A stretch of DNA of 64,000 nucleotides from Piliocolobus tephrosceles (lineage: Eukaryota > Chordata > Mammalia > Primates > Cercopithecidae). Below the pieces are notes generated by a model that saw nothing but the letters and a program-made list of their open reading frames with translations, did no database searches and had not been told where the DNA came from. The stretch spans positions 114,335,159 to 114,399,158 of the forward strand of contig NC_045434.1 in NCBI RefSeq assembly GCF_002776525.5, written 5' to 3'. Positions 61,979 through 64,000 of the stretch are shown piece by piece (position 1 is the stretch's first letter; the number at the start of each line of letters is the position of its first letter). The translations under genes were made by a program, and so were the position numbers.

Positions 61979-62159
61979 GGAACTGGCATTTTTTTAAGCA
62001 AGCACTCACAACCTAGGCATTAGGGAAACACTTGTTTATTAATGACATCTTAATTTTCATGACTTTCCTGAAAAAAGAAGTGAACTTTTGTTGATCTCCA
62101 GCTTCCAAGAAAGCTTTCCAGAACCTGAAAGAGTACTTTATCTATATTCCTATCTTATT
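61979..62159. other. Short unassigned sequence
   Basis: Nothing recognised. Confidence 0.4.
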
Positions 62160-63570
62160 TACTCACTCACTGATTCATTCATTCAATAAATAGTTATTGG
62201 ATATGACAGACACTGTGCTGTCTACTGGGTATAGTGTGGTAAATTAAACAACTGAGTCCCTATCTAGACTAAGTTTGTTTACAGGTTAGTTGGAAAGGCA
62301 GCCCCTACAAAAGTAAACAATTATATAATTACATATGAACTGCAAAAGGAAATCACAGAGTTCTATGAAAGAAAAATAAAAACATTGAGACCCAAAAAGT
62401 AAGAAAGACTACACCTTGGGACTCAAGGCTGGGAGGGAGATCATTCTTGGCAAAGGGAGTAACAAATGCCAAGCCCTGAGTTGAGGTAGAACTTGGGGTT
62501 TCATAGGAACTGATACAAAGTGATTGTTCCTGGAGTGTAATGAGCTAGAGGGAAGTGAAGGGGATGAGACTGGGGAAGAAGTCACAGAGGAGATCATGCA
62601 TGAGCCTGAAGGTCAGATAAAGAGTATGTGAGATGGAAGAACTGAGGTGTTGTAAGGAGAGGCCTGCCACAATTTGATTTACATTTTTAATTTTCTTTTT
62701 GCCTTCTGTGTGGATAATGGATCCTGAGGGAGTAGGGAGCAGAAGCAGAGCAACCTGTAGGAGGTTTACTGAATGAGGCATGATGGTGGCTTGATACAAG
62801 GTGCAAGGAGTGGAAATGTACAGAAGAGGATGGATGGAAGGTATATTTTAAAGGACAATCCATGGAGCTTATATACCTGCTTAATATTTATGATAGGACT
62901 AGATATGAGGTAAAGATGAAGAACAAGAAGTGATAAAAAGCAGGTTTCTGGCTTGACCAAGCAGGTGTTTGGTGGTACCTTTTACTAAGGTGGAAGGCCA
63001 GGTTTGGAGTTGTGGAGAGAGCAAGAGTTCAAGATCGAAATGTCAAATTCGATATTCATTATGAGACATAATAGAAGTAAGTATATGTGATGCTTAGGAT
63101 GTGTTCAACACTCTTCTAAATGTTTTGCTCATTTAATCTTCATAACAACACCGTGAGGGAGATATTGTTATTCGCTTTGTTTTACAGATAAGACAATTAA
63201 AGTACAAATCATTTAAGTAACTTGCTAAGAAGTTATTACTTGCTAAATTTAATAAATTTGAGCTATTAAGTCTCAAAAGTCAGGACATGAGTCCAGTCAA
63301 TGAGTTAACAATGTTCTTGACCACTATGTTATACCACCTTTCTACACATTGAGATCTTCAGGGAAATGTGGGTTTAGACCTCAGTGGAGAGGCCAGGCTG
63401 GAGATCATATATTTATGAGACATTAGCTTATAGAGGTATTTAAAAGTGAGAATGGTTAAGAGTAATGGGAGAGAAAGTGTAGGGATAAAAGGGCAAAGGC
63501 CTAGGACTCTGCCCTGTGTTAACTCATATAGGTAGGCAATATTCACTCATTTACGAGGCTCAAAGATGTT
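62160..63570 (+). mobile_element. Long L2 LINE copy, split by a MIR
   Basis: One of the best L2 copies here: 'cattcattcaataaatagtt', 'gcaaagggagtaacaaatgc'-like sequence, 'gatcatgcatgagcctgaag', then after the MIR 'cagtggagaggccaggctgg', 'gcttatagaggtatttaaaa' and 'gggagagaaagtgtaggg'. Non-coding. Confidence 0.78.
63065..63345 (-). mobile_element. MIR SINE inside the L2
   Basis: 'ttgctcatttaatcttcata', 'acaacaccgtgagggagata', 'tttacagataagacaattaa', 'aagtaacttgctaagaag'. Confidence 0.8.
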
Positions 63571-63614
63571 ATTCACCAATCCCTGACAAACCAGCTGTTA
63601 AGTAGGTGTGTATC

Positions 63615-63928
63615 TCATTTATTTTTATTTATTTATTTGTCTATGTATTGAAACGGATTCTTGCTCTTTCCCCATGCTGGAGTGCAGTGGTGCGATCTCA
63701 GCTCACTGCAACCTCCGCCTCATGGGTTCAAGCGATTCACCTGCCTCAGCCTCCCGAGTAGCTGGGATTACAGGCATGTGCAACCATGAACAGCTAATGT
63801 TTGTATTTTTAGTTGAGACAGGCTTTCACCATGTTGGCCAGGATGGTCTTGATCTCCTGAACTCATGAACCGCCTGCCTCGGCCTCCCAAAGTACTGGGA
63901 TTACAGGAATGAGCCACCGCGCCCGGCC
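63615..63928 (-). mobile_element. AluS/Y SINE, reverse orientation
   Basis: Begins with a (TTTA)n-like degraded tail ('atttttatttatttatttg'). The body runs from 'ggattcttgctctttcccca' to 'gccaccgcgcccggcc'. Moderately diverged. Confidence 0.94.
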
Positions 63929-64000
63929 TTCATTTTTTAAAGAGTAGATTTGAATGGGAGGATTCTAGGTCGCATGAAGGGTTAAAATAAGGAAAAAGGT
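63929..64000. other. Unique intronic sequence at the window end
   Basis: 72 bases with nothing recognised. Confidence 0.4.

Larger units (their letters stand above)
53291..64000 (-). other. NTNG1: NTNG1 intron upstream of the exon (partial)
   Basis: Everything upstream of the exon in transcript order is inferred to be intron. No second NTNG1 exon, start codon exon or promoter was recognised here. The known gene has very long introns around this exon, which fits. Contents are mainly unique sequence with simple repeats, MIR, L2, Tigger1 and, at the far end, two Alus. Confidence 0.85.

Overview
This is a stretch of primate nuclear DNA. It is AT-rich and filled with Alu, L1, L2, MIR, MaLR and Tigger elements. 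The youngest Alus (25172-25490, 36202-36496, and 61671-61978 on the minus strand) carry variants I associate with Old World monkey AluY subfamilies: 'ctcaagcctgtaat' near the 5' end (a 'gaagcctgtaat' form in the third) and 'gagatccggccactg' in the right arm. I therefore infer a cercopithecid such as a macaque, baboon or guenon rather than a human or ape. This rests on recognition, not on an alignment.

The only protein-coding sequence I can support is one internal exon on the minus strand, 53290 down to 52650. It encodes most of the laminin N-terminal (LN) domain of netrin-G1 (NTNG1), a GPI-anchored synaptic adhesion protein. The exon is 641 bp, enters in phase 0, leaves in phase 2 and has canonical splice sites on both sides. 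The rest of the window appears to be NTNG1 intron: 53291-64000 is upstream of the exon in transcript order and 1-52649 is downstream. No other NTNG1 exon was recognised.

Layout on the plus strand. 1-5264 is an old L1 carrying an Alu, a small DNA transposon, an internal inversion and a younger L1 tail. 5285-17000 is sparse, with MIR, L2, an L1 piece, two Alus, CA repeats and a 300-bp AT-rich tract. 17135-27340 is densely nested: several Alus, an L1 split by a complete MaLR provirus (20063-22843) and by an antisense L1, an L2 split by a young Alu, a solo MST/THE1-type LTR, and a MIR split by an old Alu. 27341-33297 has almost no recognisable transposons. 33298-42920 mixes MIR, L2, a young Alu, an antisense L1 5' region and an antisense L1 ORF2 region. 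42921-47760 is mostly unique with MIR and L2. 47761-61670, which surrounds the exon, has no Alu or L1 that I can see, only simple repeats, one MIR, one L2 and one Tigger1. 61671-64000 returns to Alu, L2 and MIR.

I found no operon, CRISPR array, RNA gene or undescribed system. The most useful observations are the exon and its splice context, the two transposon-poor stretches with homeodomain-like AT motifs, and three structural oddities in old transposons: the L1 inversion, the rearranged MaLR interior, and closely spaced inverted Alus. Repeat boundaries were placed by eye; those of old elements may be off by tens of bases.
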